Shown here: positions 1 through 10,084 of the stretch, in pieces
How positions within the stretch are numbered: the first letter of the stretch is position 1
How the letters are laid out: each line of letters begins with the position of its first letter
Source: Heligmosomoides polygyrus polygyrus
Lineage: Eukaryota; Nematoda; Chromadorea; Rhabditida; Heligmosomidae
NCBI GenBank assembly: GCA_947396885.1
Contig: OX377202.1
Coordinates: 109,138,221 to 109,202,220, forward strand
Reading direction: 5' to 3'
Length of the DNA stretch: 64,000 bases
The notes under the pieces: model-generated
Seen by the model: the letters and a program-made list of their open reading frames with translations, nothing else
Database searches by the model: none
What the model was told of the DNA's origin: nothing
Made by a program: the position numbers and the translations under genes

Positions 1-66
1 GTTGTATTGATGATTTGTATGTGCCTGGCCGTGGATCCCTACGCCGCAACCTTGCCCGTCGGTCGT

Positions 67-116
67 CCAATAGGAGCGGGGAGGCGTGGCTTCTTCTGCC
101 TGGCTGCCATAAAAGG
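67..116 (+). promoter_or_regulatory. CCAAT / GC / TATA-like promoter cluster
   Basis: A CCAAT pentamer (67-71), a GC-rich box GGGGAGGCGTGG (78-89) and a TATA-like ATAAAAGG (109-116) occur in the order and spacing of a classical RNA polymerase II core promoter, predicting a start near position 140. No coding sequence follows that I can support, and the area is full of repeats, so this could equally be the promoter of an LTR or other retroelement whose 5' part lies outside the window. The grouping is seen directly; activity is inferred. Confidence 0.25.
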
Positions 117-194
117 CGCGGCCCGGAGAGAACGGCGTTCTTGAGTCTTGTGCGCGGTAAAGAGTTGGTGAGGTGAGTTGCGGCTCACCAGGCC

Positions 195-246
195 GATATC
201 CTAGTTAAGGGTTGAGAACCAATATCCTAGTTAAGGGTTGAGAACC
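195..246 (+). repeat. Two-copy 26-bp tandem repeat
   Basis: The 26-bp word beginning ATATCCTAGTTAAGGG and ending GAGAACC is present twice head to tail (195-220 and 221-246), with one difference at the first base. It lies just downstream of the promoter-like cluster. No function can be assigned. Confidence 0.8.
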
Positions 247-269
247 GCGGTACCAGTGCAGACCAAAGA

Positions 270-445
270 AATCTTGGCGCAATGTACCACGGGGGCCAAC
301 CCATAGGCTTCGACCGACTTAAGCGTAGCAGTCGGATATGGTGACATTGAATTTCCCACATTGTACGCAAACTGACGCGTACATACGTGTAATGCAGGTT
401 GCCGCGAATTGGGCCTAGGTCAAACGGGTAACAACTCGTTCACAC
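270..445 (+). repeat. Dispersed repeat D1, copy 1
   Basis: The segment with CTTCGACCGACTTAAGCG, a GGAATTT/GAATTTCCCACATTGTACGC block and GGGCCTAGGTCAAACGGGTAA recurs at 7258-7450 in the same orientation and, in part, on the opposite strand at 3695-3795. Parts of 2100-2240 also match. It is an unclassified interspersed element; no open frame is shared between the copies. Confidence 0.65.
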
Positions 446-1319
446 GTGGGCTGGCCCACTCATAGTAGCATTGCGCCGAAAACTCTTTCGTTTTTGAATG
501 ATTTAAAACTAGAGTGTAGCGGTTATTTATTGCTTAAATGTTATTGTAAATACAATCGTGGACATGCAATACCAACACGAGGAGTTCAGATTATTTTGCC
601 GCAATTCAGTCCTTCCTTCTTCTTCATTATCGATTAAGACAGCGGAAGGATGCTTTGAGTTAGGATTTTGACCAGGTGCCGTTTCAAAAAGCGAGCTGCT
701 CTTCTATTCCCTTATAATCAAAGCTGCTTATTACACCTACATGGTTCTACTCGTTTATAGTTCTTCTGAAAGTTAGCTTATTTCTGAAAGCTTAGCTGAA
801 CCTAGCACTTGGTTGTACTTATCGGTTTCTCACCACACTTCCGTTTGTGGGCAGGTTCGTGTCATTGACGTTGGGATTGATACCTTTCGCATTATTGAAG
901 CATCTTAGTTGCGATGTACCTCCAGAGATTTCTCTCGCAATTGTATCGAGGTCAACTGAAACTCAAGGGATGAATTGGTACTGTACTGTTGCCGTGTGTA
1001 TCATTTTCATTCTAAGACGTTTTCTCTCAAAAATTTAATCGAACACTTTTTAATCAAGGTATTTTTTAAGCAAAGCTGGTTGCGTTCCAGGAATGTTGAA
1101 TGAATTTGTTGATCTCAGGTCATTTTCTCAGATTCTCGTCAGTGCAGTGGTTCTTATTCCTACTTCAACAGAAGTGCCTTAAGCAGTTTTAACCGACTTC
1201 ATTGGGATTGGGCTGGTAGAGTTCGCAAAAACGGTTTACGATTAGTCAACTTCTCGTTCTGACACGTGAAGGAGGTTTCTAATCTTATTTCGAACGCCTG
1301 CTCTGTCACAGTTTCGTAA
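446..1319. other. No recognisable feature
   Basis: Unique-looking AT-rich DNA. Two short open frames of 63 codons have no coding character and no splice signals in suitable positions. I see no gene, repeat or RNA. Confidence 0.6.
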
Positions 1320-1329
1320 CTTACTGTAG

Positions 1330-1475
1330 AGGCGCTAGGGGCGTTAAAGGAAGAGAAGCTGCATGTGGCCTTTGTCGTGACGCGCGACGGTCGTCCCACC
1401 GTCGATGCTCCGGCGGAAGCGGGAGAAGTCATCCATGCCCCGGCTATGAGCCTATCCGGATCCGCTGCTCACTAA
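1330..1475 (+). CDS. Possible terminal exon, family unknown
   Basis: A TACTGTAG acceptor (AG at 1328-1329) is followed by an open frame that ends at TAA 1473-1475. Read after two bases completing a split codon, it gives about 47 residues beginning ALGALKEEKLHVAFVVTRDG and ending in a Pro/Ala/Ser-rich tail. Residue composition is protein-like and third positions are mostly G or C, unlike the neighbouring AT-rich DNA. Against it: the surrounding 300 bp is GC-rich, so stops are rare in every frame, and no partner exon was found. The frame is bounded upstream by TAA at 1317-1319. Treat as a weak candidate. Confidence 0.25.
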
Positions 1476-1760
1476 AGGCCCCACACACTTTTCCGGCGGG
1501 CGGCGACAGCGATGAGTCATACCGCTCACAGTCTTGCCGGCGGAAAGCGGCAGAGGTTTCCGCCTTCTGTCCGCGCTCTTAGCGCTCCCGGCCGCAAAAG
1601 GCTAGAGCGCGGACAGTCTCTGCCGCTCCGAATTGGCGCGAAATCAGCGGCGGCGGCAATAATGATGTGAATCATCCTGCTGAGTGTGCCTGGATCGGCG
1701 ATCGGCGGCACATCGGCGGCAAATTGCAACACGGCAAGATTTTCCGCCGACGGCATCCCT
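1476..1760. repeat. GC-rich hairpin-bearing segment
   Basis: Strongly GC-rich stretch, with an internal inverted repeat. AGCGGCAGA (1546-1554) and CTGTCCGCGCTCT (1567-1579) pair with AGAGCGCGGACAG (1604-1616) and TCTGCCGCT (1619-1627). The composition resembles the GC-rich MITE family at 8299-8597. No terminal duplication was found. Open frames on both strands here are by-products of high GC. Confidence 0.45.
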
Positions 1761-2374
1761 TTCGTTCTGCCCTATACTTAAAGGGGCTAGGGCTGCTGCG
1801 TTGCTGCAAGTGTCTGGAGGCCTTAAGGCGGAGTTTATGATTTAGACGCCTGTTGGTCTCACATTGCAAAACTACCTATATCGATAAGGAGACGCAGAAT
1901 GTCGATATTGCTAGTTTTCATGATATCGCGCTAAGCGGTGATTGAAGTATGAACCCCGTCTAAAATGCATTACGCACCTACTTCAAAAGCGGTCAAACAG
2001 TGCAAGGTAGGGTGTCACCTAAATGCTGTCCAAGATTTTATATAGAAATTGTTCTACTATAGGGACATAGTGACGCAATGCAAGGAAGGGGGGGGGGGGG
2101 AGCCCATCAGTACTCAAACACAAGTACAAGGTGACGCGTCATTTCCCACGTGTAGAACGAGTTTTTACCCGTTTGGTTGGCCGTGAGCACCGTTTGGCCT
2201 GTTGGCCTGGGGCCCTCCCTCCTGTAACTTGCATTACACGTACGTACGCGTCAGTCTTGGTACTATAGCGGCTTTCACACTGCCGTTGCAGCTGGATAGC
2301 GGCTATTCTTCCCTCGCTGCGCCGCGAGCGGTCACGTCGCGGACACGTGGCAATTTCGAAAACGAGGTCAGCGC

Positions 2375-3104
2375 ACTGAATTACAAAACTCAACCAGAAT
2401 TTGCTGCCACCGTAATTCGCTGTCACCTCCAAAGATGTGTTCGCAACAATCACCAATACAAACAAAGTGCGGATCTACGGCATTTTTCTATCTTGTCGGT
2501 TACAATATGGTTGGTTTCAAAAAATGAAGGTCAGTGCACATACATATACAAACCAATTTCACGCAAAAAAGGGCAGCAACTCCGCAACTCAGGCATAGAA
2601 TGGTTCTGGGCAGAATCACCAGTGCCACCTGTTGCAATGTCCCAAGGATATCGAGTTACAGGACAGTCGAAGACTTAGGCGCTGAGCTGCACTGAATTAT
2701 AGAAATCAACTATAATTTGCTGGTGCCTGCCTGCCAAACCTGCCCGCTAGGATGTTGATTTGGATGTGTATGTGCACTCGACTTTATTTTTTGAAACCAA
2801 CCAGAGGCCGCATTCATCAACAATTAACCCGTGGGTATGCGGGTGATAAGGGGTAGAGATAAGATAAGAGTCAGGCAGAGATAACGCAAGAGTCAGAGAC
2901 GCAGGCTTCATTGTGGGTATCTCTACCCCTTATACCCGCGGGTTAGTCGTTGATGAATCCGGCCTCAGATTGTAGCGAGAAGATAGAAAAATGCCGGACA
3001 ACCACACTTTGTATTGGTGGTTGTTGCCGTCTCTGCAGGTGATAATGGCTATATCACACTGGATTACGGTGGCAGCAAATTCTGGTTGAGTTCCTTAATT
3101 CATA
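2375..3104. mobile_element. Foldback MITE, Mutator-like (copy A)
   Basis: The element has long inverted arms. The left end reads ACTGAATTACAAAACTCAACC, and the right end is the reverse complement of a near match (ending TTAATTCATA). It is flanked by a perfect 9-bp direct repeat GGTCAGCGC (2366-2374 and 3105-3113). Nine-base target duplications are typical of Mutator-like transposons. A second MITE (2805-2965) is inserted between the arms. Copies B and C below have the same ends and different 9-bp duplications. No transposase is encoded, so the element is non-autonomous. Confidence 0.85.
2805..2965. mobile_element. GGCCGGATTC MITE, copy 1 (nested)
   Basis: 161-bp palindromic element with termini AGGCCGCATTCATCAAC and its near complement GTTGATGAATCCGGCCT. 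The centre holds GGGGTAGAGATA / TATCTCTACCCC arms. It interrupts foldback copy A: the uninterrupted copies B and C read straight through this point (…AACCACATTGTAG / …AACCATATTGTAG). It is flanked by CAG (2802-2804 and 2966-2968), a 3-bp duplication as made by PIF/Harbinger-type elements. Confidence 0.75.
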
Positions 3105-3113
3105 GGTCAGCGC

Positions 3114-5068
3114 GGTCAGTCGATGTGGAGGACGGCCGATGGTCGGTCGGTGGCTGCTCACGGCTCCGCTTACTCTCCCTGAGCGACGAAAGTAGTTCCC
3201 ACATGGGCAGCTTGGATAGCACACACCCTGGCGTCCCCTCCCTAGCCTGGTTCCGCGAGTACCCCAGCATAGCTGTGTGCACTCCCCCCGAGCGCGCACA
3301 GCTATGAAGGAAAGATTTCGCGCTCTGTCGCAAAGATGCGTGGGAATATTGCGGCTGGTGAGTGTGTGAGATGAGCGCTCGCGTAGCGAAGGAAGAATAA
3401 CCGCGATCTTGCAGCTGTTGCAGCAACGAGCAACGAAAAAGGGGTTGAGTTCGATGCCTGCTGCAGCCGCAACGCGTGAGATAAGATAATGAGATAAGAC
3501 CTGTGATATGCCTCCGTTGACGAGCATCAGCAACAAGAAATCATGGCGATCATTCCATGTTGCTGAGGCCCTGCAACTGTTGCGCAGCCGATGCCGGTGT
3601 TGCTGATGCGGGGTTGTGGCAACAGCAGTGTGGTAGCCCCCTCGTTGCTTTTGTTGCTCCTCTGCGTCTCTTTCTTCATCATTACGGCATCGATTGCGCA
3701 ACAGCAGCAACGGTAGTGTGAAAGCCGCTTGTGTGGGAAATTCCACGTCACTATACCCGACTGTTACGCTCAAAGCTGTCGAAACCCATGGGCTGCCCCC
3801 TCCCATCATTGCGCCGGCATATTTTCTAAACCGTAATCTTTTCAGGCGCACGTGTGGTCGTTCCATCGCGAATGCTACATCAGTTGGGTTCTAATGTGTT
3901 GTTCTCTGCTTTGACTGGAAGATCACTTCCCCAATATCCACAACAGTTGATTTTTTTTACGTTGTTCGGGTATCTTTCACTAAAAATGTGCTCTGAACAC
4001 TTGGCACTAGGCAAAGAGCGGTGCTGGACGAAAACGCAACCGCAGAGTGCAGTGCCGACGTGGAGAATGAGTTCTTGATGAACTTGCGAATACCACTGAC
4101 CGTTTTTATGAAGCCGCGGGAGCGGAAAGATAAGCAATGAGGTTACATTGTAGATTTGGTGCTCGTATGGCAGAATCATGCTCGTAGGTTTTATATTTCA
4201 ATTCCGTGCAAAACAGTATGCAGCCATTTAGAGCTGCCTTGCTGTTTCATCAGATGGTGCCTAGTTCAGTTCGCCGCAGAAATAGGCACCACCAGTGCTG
4301 TTTAAAATGTTAAATATAGGGCAAAACAAAGCGCTTTGTAAGGCTCTTTCACATGGTGGCCCCCTCCCGCGAGCCATTACGCGAGCAGAAGTTGCCGTGC
4401 CGAGAGCACACACTATCACTGCAAACGTGATGTTGTGGTTGCCGAAAATCTTTGTAAAACTGACGAATTCACCCCCGAGTGGTTACCGTATACCGATTAG
4501 CGATGGAGCGCGGAAACTGTGACAGAAAGCTGTCTGCGCCCTCTTAGCTTAGAGATCGCGCATCGGCGTCCACGTTGGCATTCGATCGATCTCTTGTGCG
4601 CCCGCGATGTTCTCCCGGCAAGCGGATCATGGTGCAGTGGGTAGTGGATCGCTTGATGCGAGGGAAGTGGGGAGTTCGGTTCCTCAGCGTTGTGGCATAC
4701 TTGCATTTCAGCTGGCTACTTGGGTTTTGAGGAGCTTCGACGTGCACCCAACCTTGATGCATTTTTTGCGCATTTGTCCAGCCGTTGGCGTTTTGCCGCT
4801 CGAAGGGCGCAGAAGCCTGCTGCGGGCTCCCCCCCCCCTGAGCGTCGAAATCAGTTTCCACATGAGCAGTTTTTATAGTACCCACCCTGGAGTCCCTTCC
4901 CTAACCTGGTTCTGCTCTTCGAGCGCAGAGCCGAGATCCGCATTCCCTGGGCGACGAGAGGTTCGCGTGCGTAATGTTAGGAATGAGGGATTTCGCGCTC
5001 CATCGTCAACGCGCACCTAAATGATACGGTAACCATTCGGGGGTGTGTTCGTCAGGACCGTGCTTGTG
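3114..5068. other. Repeat debris, no supported gene
   Basis: Mixture of dispersed fragments. About 60 bp around 3200-3262 matches 4859-4921 (both contain CACCCTGG.GTCCC.TCCCTA.CCTGGTTC). 3695-3795 is a minus-strand D1 repeat, and 3378-3440 matches 2265-2330 in the opposite orientation. A minus-strand open frame of 270 codons (3054-3866) runs across these repeat pieces and into the end of MITE copy A, so it is not credible as a gene. No RNA gene seen. Confidence 0.55.
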
Positions 5069-5077
5069 AAAATCTTC

Positions 5078-5647
5078 ACTGAATTATAAAACTCAACCAG
5101 AATTTTCTGCCACCGTAATCCAGTATGATATAGCCACTATCACCTCCAAGGATGTGTTCGCAACAACCACCAATACAAAGTGCGGTTGTACGGCATTTTC
5201 CTGGTGATATGGTTGGTTTCAAAAAATAAAGACCAGTGCACATACATATACAAACCAATTCCACGCAAAAAGGTAGCAAGGACAGCAACTCCGCAACTCA
5301 TGGATGTAACGGCTCTGGGTAGGATCACCAATGCCACCTGCTGCAATGCCTCAAGGATGTGGAGTTACAGGAAAGTCGAAGACTTAGGCACTGAGCTGCA
5401 CTCAGTTGTAGAAATCTACTAGAATTTTCTGGTGCCTGCCTGCCAAACCTGCCCACTAGGATGCTGGTTTGGATAAGTTGCACTCGACTTTATTTTTTGA
5501 AACCAACCACATTGTAGCCGACATGATAGGAAAATGGCGGACAACCGCACTTTGTATTGGTGGTTGTTGCCGTCTTTGCAGGTGATAATGGCTATATCAC
5601 ACTGGATTACTGTGGCAGCAAATTCTGGTTGAGTTTCATAATTCATA
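5078..5647. mobile_element. Foldback MITE, Mutator-like (copy B)
   Basis: 570-bp copy with the same ends as copy A. It is flanked by a perfect 9-bp duplication AAAATCTTC (5069-5077 and 5648-5656). It carries no nested insertion and so gives the ancestral arrangement of the family: inverted arms of about 150-180 bp separated by a unique spacer containing GGCTCTGGGTAGGATCACC and TTGCACTCGACTTTA. Confidence 0.85.
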
Positions 5648-5958
5648 AAAATCTTCAGCTTCTTTCTGCGTCCTGCCTGCAATTCTGGAGAGTCCGTCCC
5701 CATTTTCTCACTGAATTATAAAACTCAACCAGAATTCGCAGCCACCGTAATCCAGTGTGATATAGCTATTATCACCTCCAAAGATGTGATTGCAACAACC
5801 ACCAATACAAAGTGCGGTTCTACGGCATTCTCCTATCTTGTCGGCTCAATATGTTGGTTTCAAAAAATAAAGGCCAGTGCACATACATATACAAACCAAT
5901 TTCAGACAAAAAAGTATAGCAACTCCGCAACTCAGGCATAAAATGGCTCTGGGTAGGA

Positions 5959-6808
5959 GAGTGGATCTATGGGGACTAAAAGCAGATCGGAATACATTTT
6001 TTGCGTTAGGGCGTAACCTTGGCATTCGAGCACGTCGTACGCTCTATTTAAGCGTGGTGGTAAATCAAATGCTTAACATCGAACCATATTTGTTCATCCA
6101 TAAACAGCAACTGAACAGATATGTATAAATTGATTTGAGCATTTGATTTACCACCACGCTCTATTTAAGCGTGGTGGTAAATCAAATGCTTAACATCGAA
6201 CCATATTTGTTCATCCATAAACAGCAACTGAACAGATATGTATAAATCACAGTCCAATATTTCAATTTTCACATGGTGCATATGAATATGCTTTATTAAC
6301 GTCTTTCACAGCGAGGAGCAGGCTACTCTACCCCTCGAGAATTTTGAGTATTGAAAATTAATATTGAAGGCGGTAATCGTGCTCCATACGTTTGTTTTGT
6401 AACAATACCTCTCCGCACTACCGGTATAGGATCGCTACTTGTTTTTAGGTGTTTCGTTGTTGCTGATGAATTAATTGAATCGCTATTAACTACTGCGAAC
6501 GTTATGTTACTGGTGATAGCTAAGTTCTGTTAATGCATGGGTGTACGTCAAGTTCATTATCTGAAGTATCAATGAGCTGCCATTCAAATTGCCTCTATTC
6601 GGAAGCGAGGCGGCTCAAATAGGGTCGGGGGAGGGGGTCACGACTGTGAGAAGGAAGCGCCGATCCTTCATTATCGATCGAATGCCCACGTGGTCGCTGA
6701 CGCAGCTAACGTGTGCATTCGCGTCTAACAAGTGTGCTCTTGCACCCATTGCGCTCTCTCACGTCACGCGTCTATTCCGATCTGCTTCTAGTTCTTTTAG
6801 CAATTCCC
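5959..6808. mobile_element. 850-bp nested element with 10-bp duplication
   Basis: It is inserted in copy C. The target CTGGGTAGGA is present once in copy B and twice here (5949-5958 and 6809-6818). The ends are imperfectly inverted: both contain CTAAAAG and AGCAGATCGGAATA in opposite orientations within the outer 40 bp. No transposase is visible. The 10-bp duplication again points to a Mutator-like (MULE) element. Inside is a 117-bp tandem duplication (6041-6157, and 6158 to about 6247) carrying GTGGTGGTAAATCAAATGC and its own inverted copy. Confidence 0.7.
6041..6247. repeat. 117-bp tandem duplication with internal dyad
   Basis: The stretch starting GCTCTATTTAAGCGTGG is repeated after 117 bp. 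The first copy ends with TTTGATTTACCACCAC, the inverted form of GTGGTGGTAAATCAAA at its start, so it can fold into a hairpin. The second copy lacks that tail. Confidence 0.75.
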
Positions 6809-7257
6809 CTGGGTAGGATCACCAGGGACACCTGTTGTAATGTCCCAAGGATGCGGCGTTACAGGAAAATTGAAGACAGGCGTTGAGTTGCACTGAATTA
6901 TAGAAATCAACTAGAATTTGCTGGTGCCTTCCTGCCAAACCTGCCCATTAGGATGCTGGTTTGAATAAGTATGTGCATTGGCTTGCCTTTATTTTTTGAA
7001 ACCAACCATATTGTAGCCGACAAGATAGGAAAATGTCGGACAACGCACTTTGTATTGGTGATTGTTGCCGTCTTTGGAGGTGAAAATGGCTATATCACAC
7101 TGGATTACGGTGGCAGCAAATTCTGGTTAGGTTCTATAATTCATACATTTTCTCCCTTACGATCTTGCCGATTTGTCGAAAAAGGTCTATATATTGCCAC
7201 AGATCTAGGCCTGCTTTCGCTTGAACACATCTGACAGAATATTGGGAAGAGATACGG

Positions 7258-7450
7258 GCGCAACACGTGGACGGGGAGGCAGTCCTTGGCTTCGACCGCC
7301 TTGAGCGTAGCGGTCGGGTTTGGTGACGTGGAATTTCCCCCATTGTACGCGTACGTACGTGTAATGCAAGTTGCACCGAGAGGGGCCTAGGTCAAACAGG
7401 TAAAAACCCGTAACTTTTTCGAGTACTGATGGACTGCCCCCTCGTCCACT
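7258..7450 (+). repeat. Dispersed repeat D1, copy 2
   Basis: Same-strand match to 270-445: GGCTTCGACCGCCTTGAGCG, GTGACGTGGAATTTCCCCCA, GTACGTGTAATGCAAGTTG and GGGCCTAGGTCAAACAGGTAA appear in the same order. Divergence is moderate, so this is an old interspersed family. Confidence 0.65.
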
Positions 7451-7599
7451 AGTTGCGCCGAGATACGTTGTGCACCCCGCCTATATGCTTGCCTCGAGTA
7501 TTTAACTAGTGTATGGGAATTGTAAGGGGATGAAGTAGTGTAGGGAGATGGGGCTACGGTAGAAGAGAGGGATAGCCAATCCACGGGAGATTGATTAGG

Positions 7600-8145
7600 C
7601 CACCCAGTAACGCCTAGCCTTGTTTCACCCGACGCCATTGGGCCTCATTAAAAATACCCGTGCGGGAGTTTGCCCACTGGCCATCGGGACCCCCATTAAG
7701 CTACCACTTAGAGCCCCCGCAACCCAGGGAGTACAGAGAACGCCCTCTCGGGAAGACAGTGGTGTGTGGGCTCGGTGGTGCTCGGCCGTCAGGCTGATAC
7801 CTGCCCTCTTTAATTTTGGTGTCGTTGCACATAACATTTATGCCTGAAATTATAATAAACTAGTGCGACCGGGACGCCACCCAGTAACGCCTAGCCTTGT
7901 CTTACCCGACGCCATTGGGCCCCATTAAAAATACCCGTGCGGGAGTTTGCCCACTGGCTATCGGGACCTCCTTTAAGCCACCACTTAGAGCCCCCGCAAC
8001 TCAGGGAGTACAGAGAACGCCCTCTCGGGAAGACAGTGGTGTGTGGGCTCGGTGGTGCTCGGCCGTCAGGCTGACATCTGCTCTTTTTACTTTTGGTGTC
8101 GTTGCACATAACATTTATGTCTTAAATTATAATAAACTAATGTGA
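7600..8145 (+). repeat. Two-copy 277-bp tandem duplication
   Basis: The unit at 7600-7876 is repeated at 7877-8145 with scattered substitutions. Each copy starts GCCACCCAGTAACGCCTAGCC, includes AATACCCGTGCGGGAGTTTG and a CTCTCGGGAAGACAGTGG block, and ends in an A/T-rich tail with AATAAAC. Each holds a plus-strand open frame of about 75-82 codons (7620-7847 and 7897-8145) with roughly ten differences. The minus strand is open as well, so coding is unproven. It could be a duplicated non-coding gene or a retroposed sequence; the AATAAA near the end of each copy resembles a polyadenylation signal. Confidence 0.7.
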
Positions 8146-8298
8146 GGACTGAGCGTTTTGTTCGTAAACTTATACTACTGCATAAAATGAAATGGAACAA
8201 TAGGTAATAACACCGGGCGTTCAACCGCTACACTGTCGAACACAGTGGGCGCTAGGAGTTATTATACTAGGCTTGATGCTTGCACGTCAAGTTTGGGC

Positions 8299-8597
8299 CA
8301 TAGGCCTGTTATACTCCCGCGGGAGCATCCGCGGACGGGCGGGAATCGCGCTGGGATCCCTAAGCTGGCCAATTCTTGCGACCCGCCACGCCCGCTGTCC
8401 GCGGATCGCCGCCGACAGACGGCGACAGGGTTGTTATACTTCCCGCCCGCAGGACGGCTGTCATCCAGCGGAGACGGGCGCCTAAAACGCGCTCCAATGC
8501 CGCCCCAGGACGACGACGACTGTCCGCGATGCACCTTCCGTCCGCGGACGTCCCGCGGATGCTCCCGCGGGAGTACATATAACATAGGCCATAGGCT
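8299..8597. mobile_element. GC-rich palindromic MITE
   Basis: The outer arms are inverted: left CCATAGGCCTGTTATACTCC then CGCGGGAGCATCCGCGGA (to about 8335), right TCCGCGGATGCTCCCGCGGG (8541-8560) then TATAACATAGGCCATAGG. The interior carries GCGGATCGCCGCCGACAGACG-type GC-rich sequence. It shares ends (GGCCTA…, CGCGGA…, TGCACCTTCCGTCCGCGGAC) with 10411-10988. The opposed open frames of 143-170 codons inside it are GC artefacts. Confidence 0.65.
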
Positions 8598-8927
8598 AAT
8601 TAGCATCCTGGCGTTGCGAAGCAGCACCTCCTTTCCGTCAATAGGAAAGGTACGACATACTTCAGTTTCAGGTGCCGCCGGGACTCTGACCACTCACCTC
8701 TCTCCCAACTGGGAACGATCAGCAACGACAGAACAACGGCCCAAAGGCCAGTCATGACAAGACGCTCGACTGAAGAGTGGTTGTTTGTTGCCAGCGGTGA
8801 GGAATGAACCTCACCCGTGAAAGGTATCATCTTTTATACGGCTACTTGTGCGTTTGTATCACTTACCTTATCACTTCCTACCCTTCACTCACCCATGCCT
8901 GTAATTCCAGGCAGTATGGAAAACCTG

Positions 8928-9095
8928 GGGCCGGATTCATCAACGACTTACAGTAATGTAACAGAGAAAATACAACCGAAATCCCTGATAGCGCGACTTA
9001 TCAAGCGATATGATGAGTGATATAAGCCGCGCTATCACGGATTTCGGCTGTAATTTCTCTGTTAATTTGCGGTAAGTCGTTGATGAATCCGGCCA
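8928..9095. mobile_element. GGCCGGATTC MITE, copy 2
   Basis: 168-bp near-perfect palindrome. GGGCCGGATTCATCAACGAC at the left end mirrors GTCGTTGATGAATCCGGCC at the right. Inner arms (GCGCGACTTATCAAGCGATA and its mirror) continue almost to the centre. CTG lies on both sides (8925-8927, 9096-9098). Confidence 0.75.
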
Positions 9096-9416
9096 CTGAT
9101 TGGCGTCAAATGCTGGTTAGGCGAGAAAGCGCTTTTCTTCCCAATAAGCGATAAACGCCTGTCATAAACGCTAAATAAAGCAGCTTCAAGAGGAGGATAA
9201 CATATGACAACCAGAAAAGAAAAAGGAAAAGAAAAGGCGGCGCGATGAGCACAAGTGAGTTGCCTTCTACAGGACAAGTAATCGATTATTGCAAAAGCTA
9301 TATTAGCATAACATGAAGCTATTAACTATTATTTTTACAAATAATGAGAATTTTATGAAATTTCAAACAAATTCACTTGATGGGTGAATGAGTTAAAAGT
9401 AAAAAAAATGGATTTA

Positions 9417-9818
9417 TCCTAGTCGGGGAGGGGGCCCATATCTAAAAATCATCTAAGAAATCGACATGGGACTTAACGAACGGCTCCTGGAAAATACGAG
9501 GACCTAAATTTAAAAAAATCCCGACAAAAAAAGAAAAAATTGCATTTGTTATCGCCGCGGCTGTAAGCAACCAAAGTTGTGGGCCTTCCTCACCATGTTA
9601 GATCCTGATTATAACATGTCAGGCGGCGGTCAGCACGCGGCATGCCTCCATTGCGTCGCTCTTTGCCCGCCGGAACGGTTGCAAGGACCACGGCGTTTTT
9701 TTGTTCGTTCGTTGATTTTTTTCTTTTATGCTCTTTCATGTCCTTCAGGAACCTCTCGGTAAGTCCCATGTCGATTTGTCAGATAATTTTTGAGATATGT
9801 GCACTCCCCCGACTAGGA
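9417..9818. mobile_element. TA-flanked inverted-repeat MITE
   Basis: 402-bp element with about 75-bp imperfect terminal inverted repeats, starting TCCTAGTCGGGGAGGG and ending CTCCCCCGACTAGGA. Both arms contain AAATCGACATGGGACTTA or its complement. It is flanked by TA (9415-9416, 9819-9820), the Tc1/mariner-superfamily target. No transposase inside. Confidence 0.7.
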
Positions 9819-10014
9819 TAGATCCGTCGGACATCTTTTGTAAGTAAGCCAAGTAATATTTGCCTATGAGAGAATTCGTGCTAAGAACCTACTTGCGCAC
9901 GGTGCCTTGAGGAGAAAAATGATTGCAAAAATGATTCAAATGGGCCTTTCGGCTAGATACCAATCCCAAGAAAAAGACTGAGCTGTTTAAATTAACACAG
10001 CGCTGACTACGACG

Positions 10015-10084
10015 TATTTTGTGCACATTAGAAAACGTAGAGGTATTGGTTGGTACCTCTAGGTTTTCTAATGTGCACAAAATA
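10015..10084. other. Isolated 70-nt hairpin, pre-miRNA-like
   Basis: A 31-bp stem (10015-10045 with 10054-10084) contains TATTTTGTGCACATTAGAAA and its complement, with one or two mismatches and an 8-nt loop TTGGTTGG. Size and stem length match a microRNA precursor; the near-perfect pairing would also fit a tiny MITE. The stem ends are TA-rich. No second copy was noticed in the window. Transcription is unknown. Confidence 0.45.

Larger units (their letters stand above)
5710..7145. mobile_element. Foldback MITE, Mutator-like (copy C)
   Basis: Third copy, flanked by the 9-bp duplication CATTTTCTC (5701-5709 and 7146-7154). It is 1,436 bp long because an 860-bp insertion (element plus duplicated target) splits it at the GGGTAGGA site. 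Without the insertion it would be about 576 bp, matching copy B. Only 53 bp separate the outer ends of B and C. Confidence 0.85.

Noticed and set aside
3054..3866. 270-codon minus-strand open frame
   Set aside because: It crosses the end of a foldback MITE and a D1 repeat, has no motif, and runs antisense to other open frames.
8245..8757. Opposed open frames of 170 and 143 codons
   Set aside because: Both lie in the GC-rich palindromic MITE at 8299-8597 and mirror each other.
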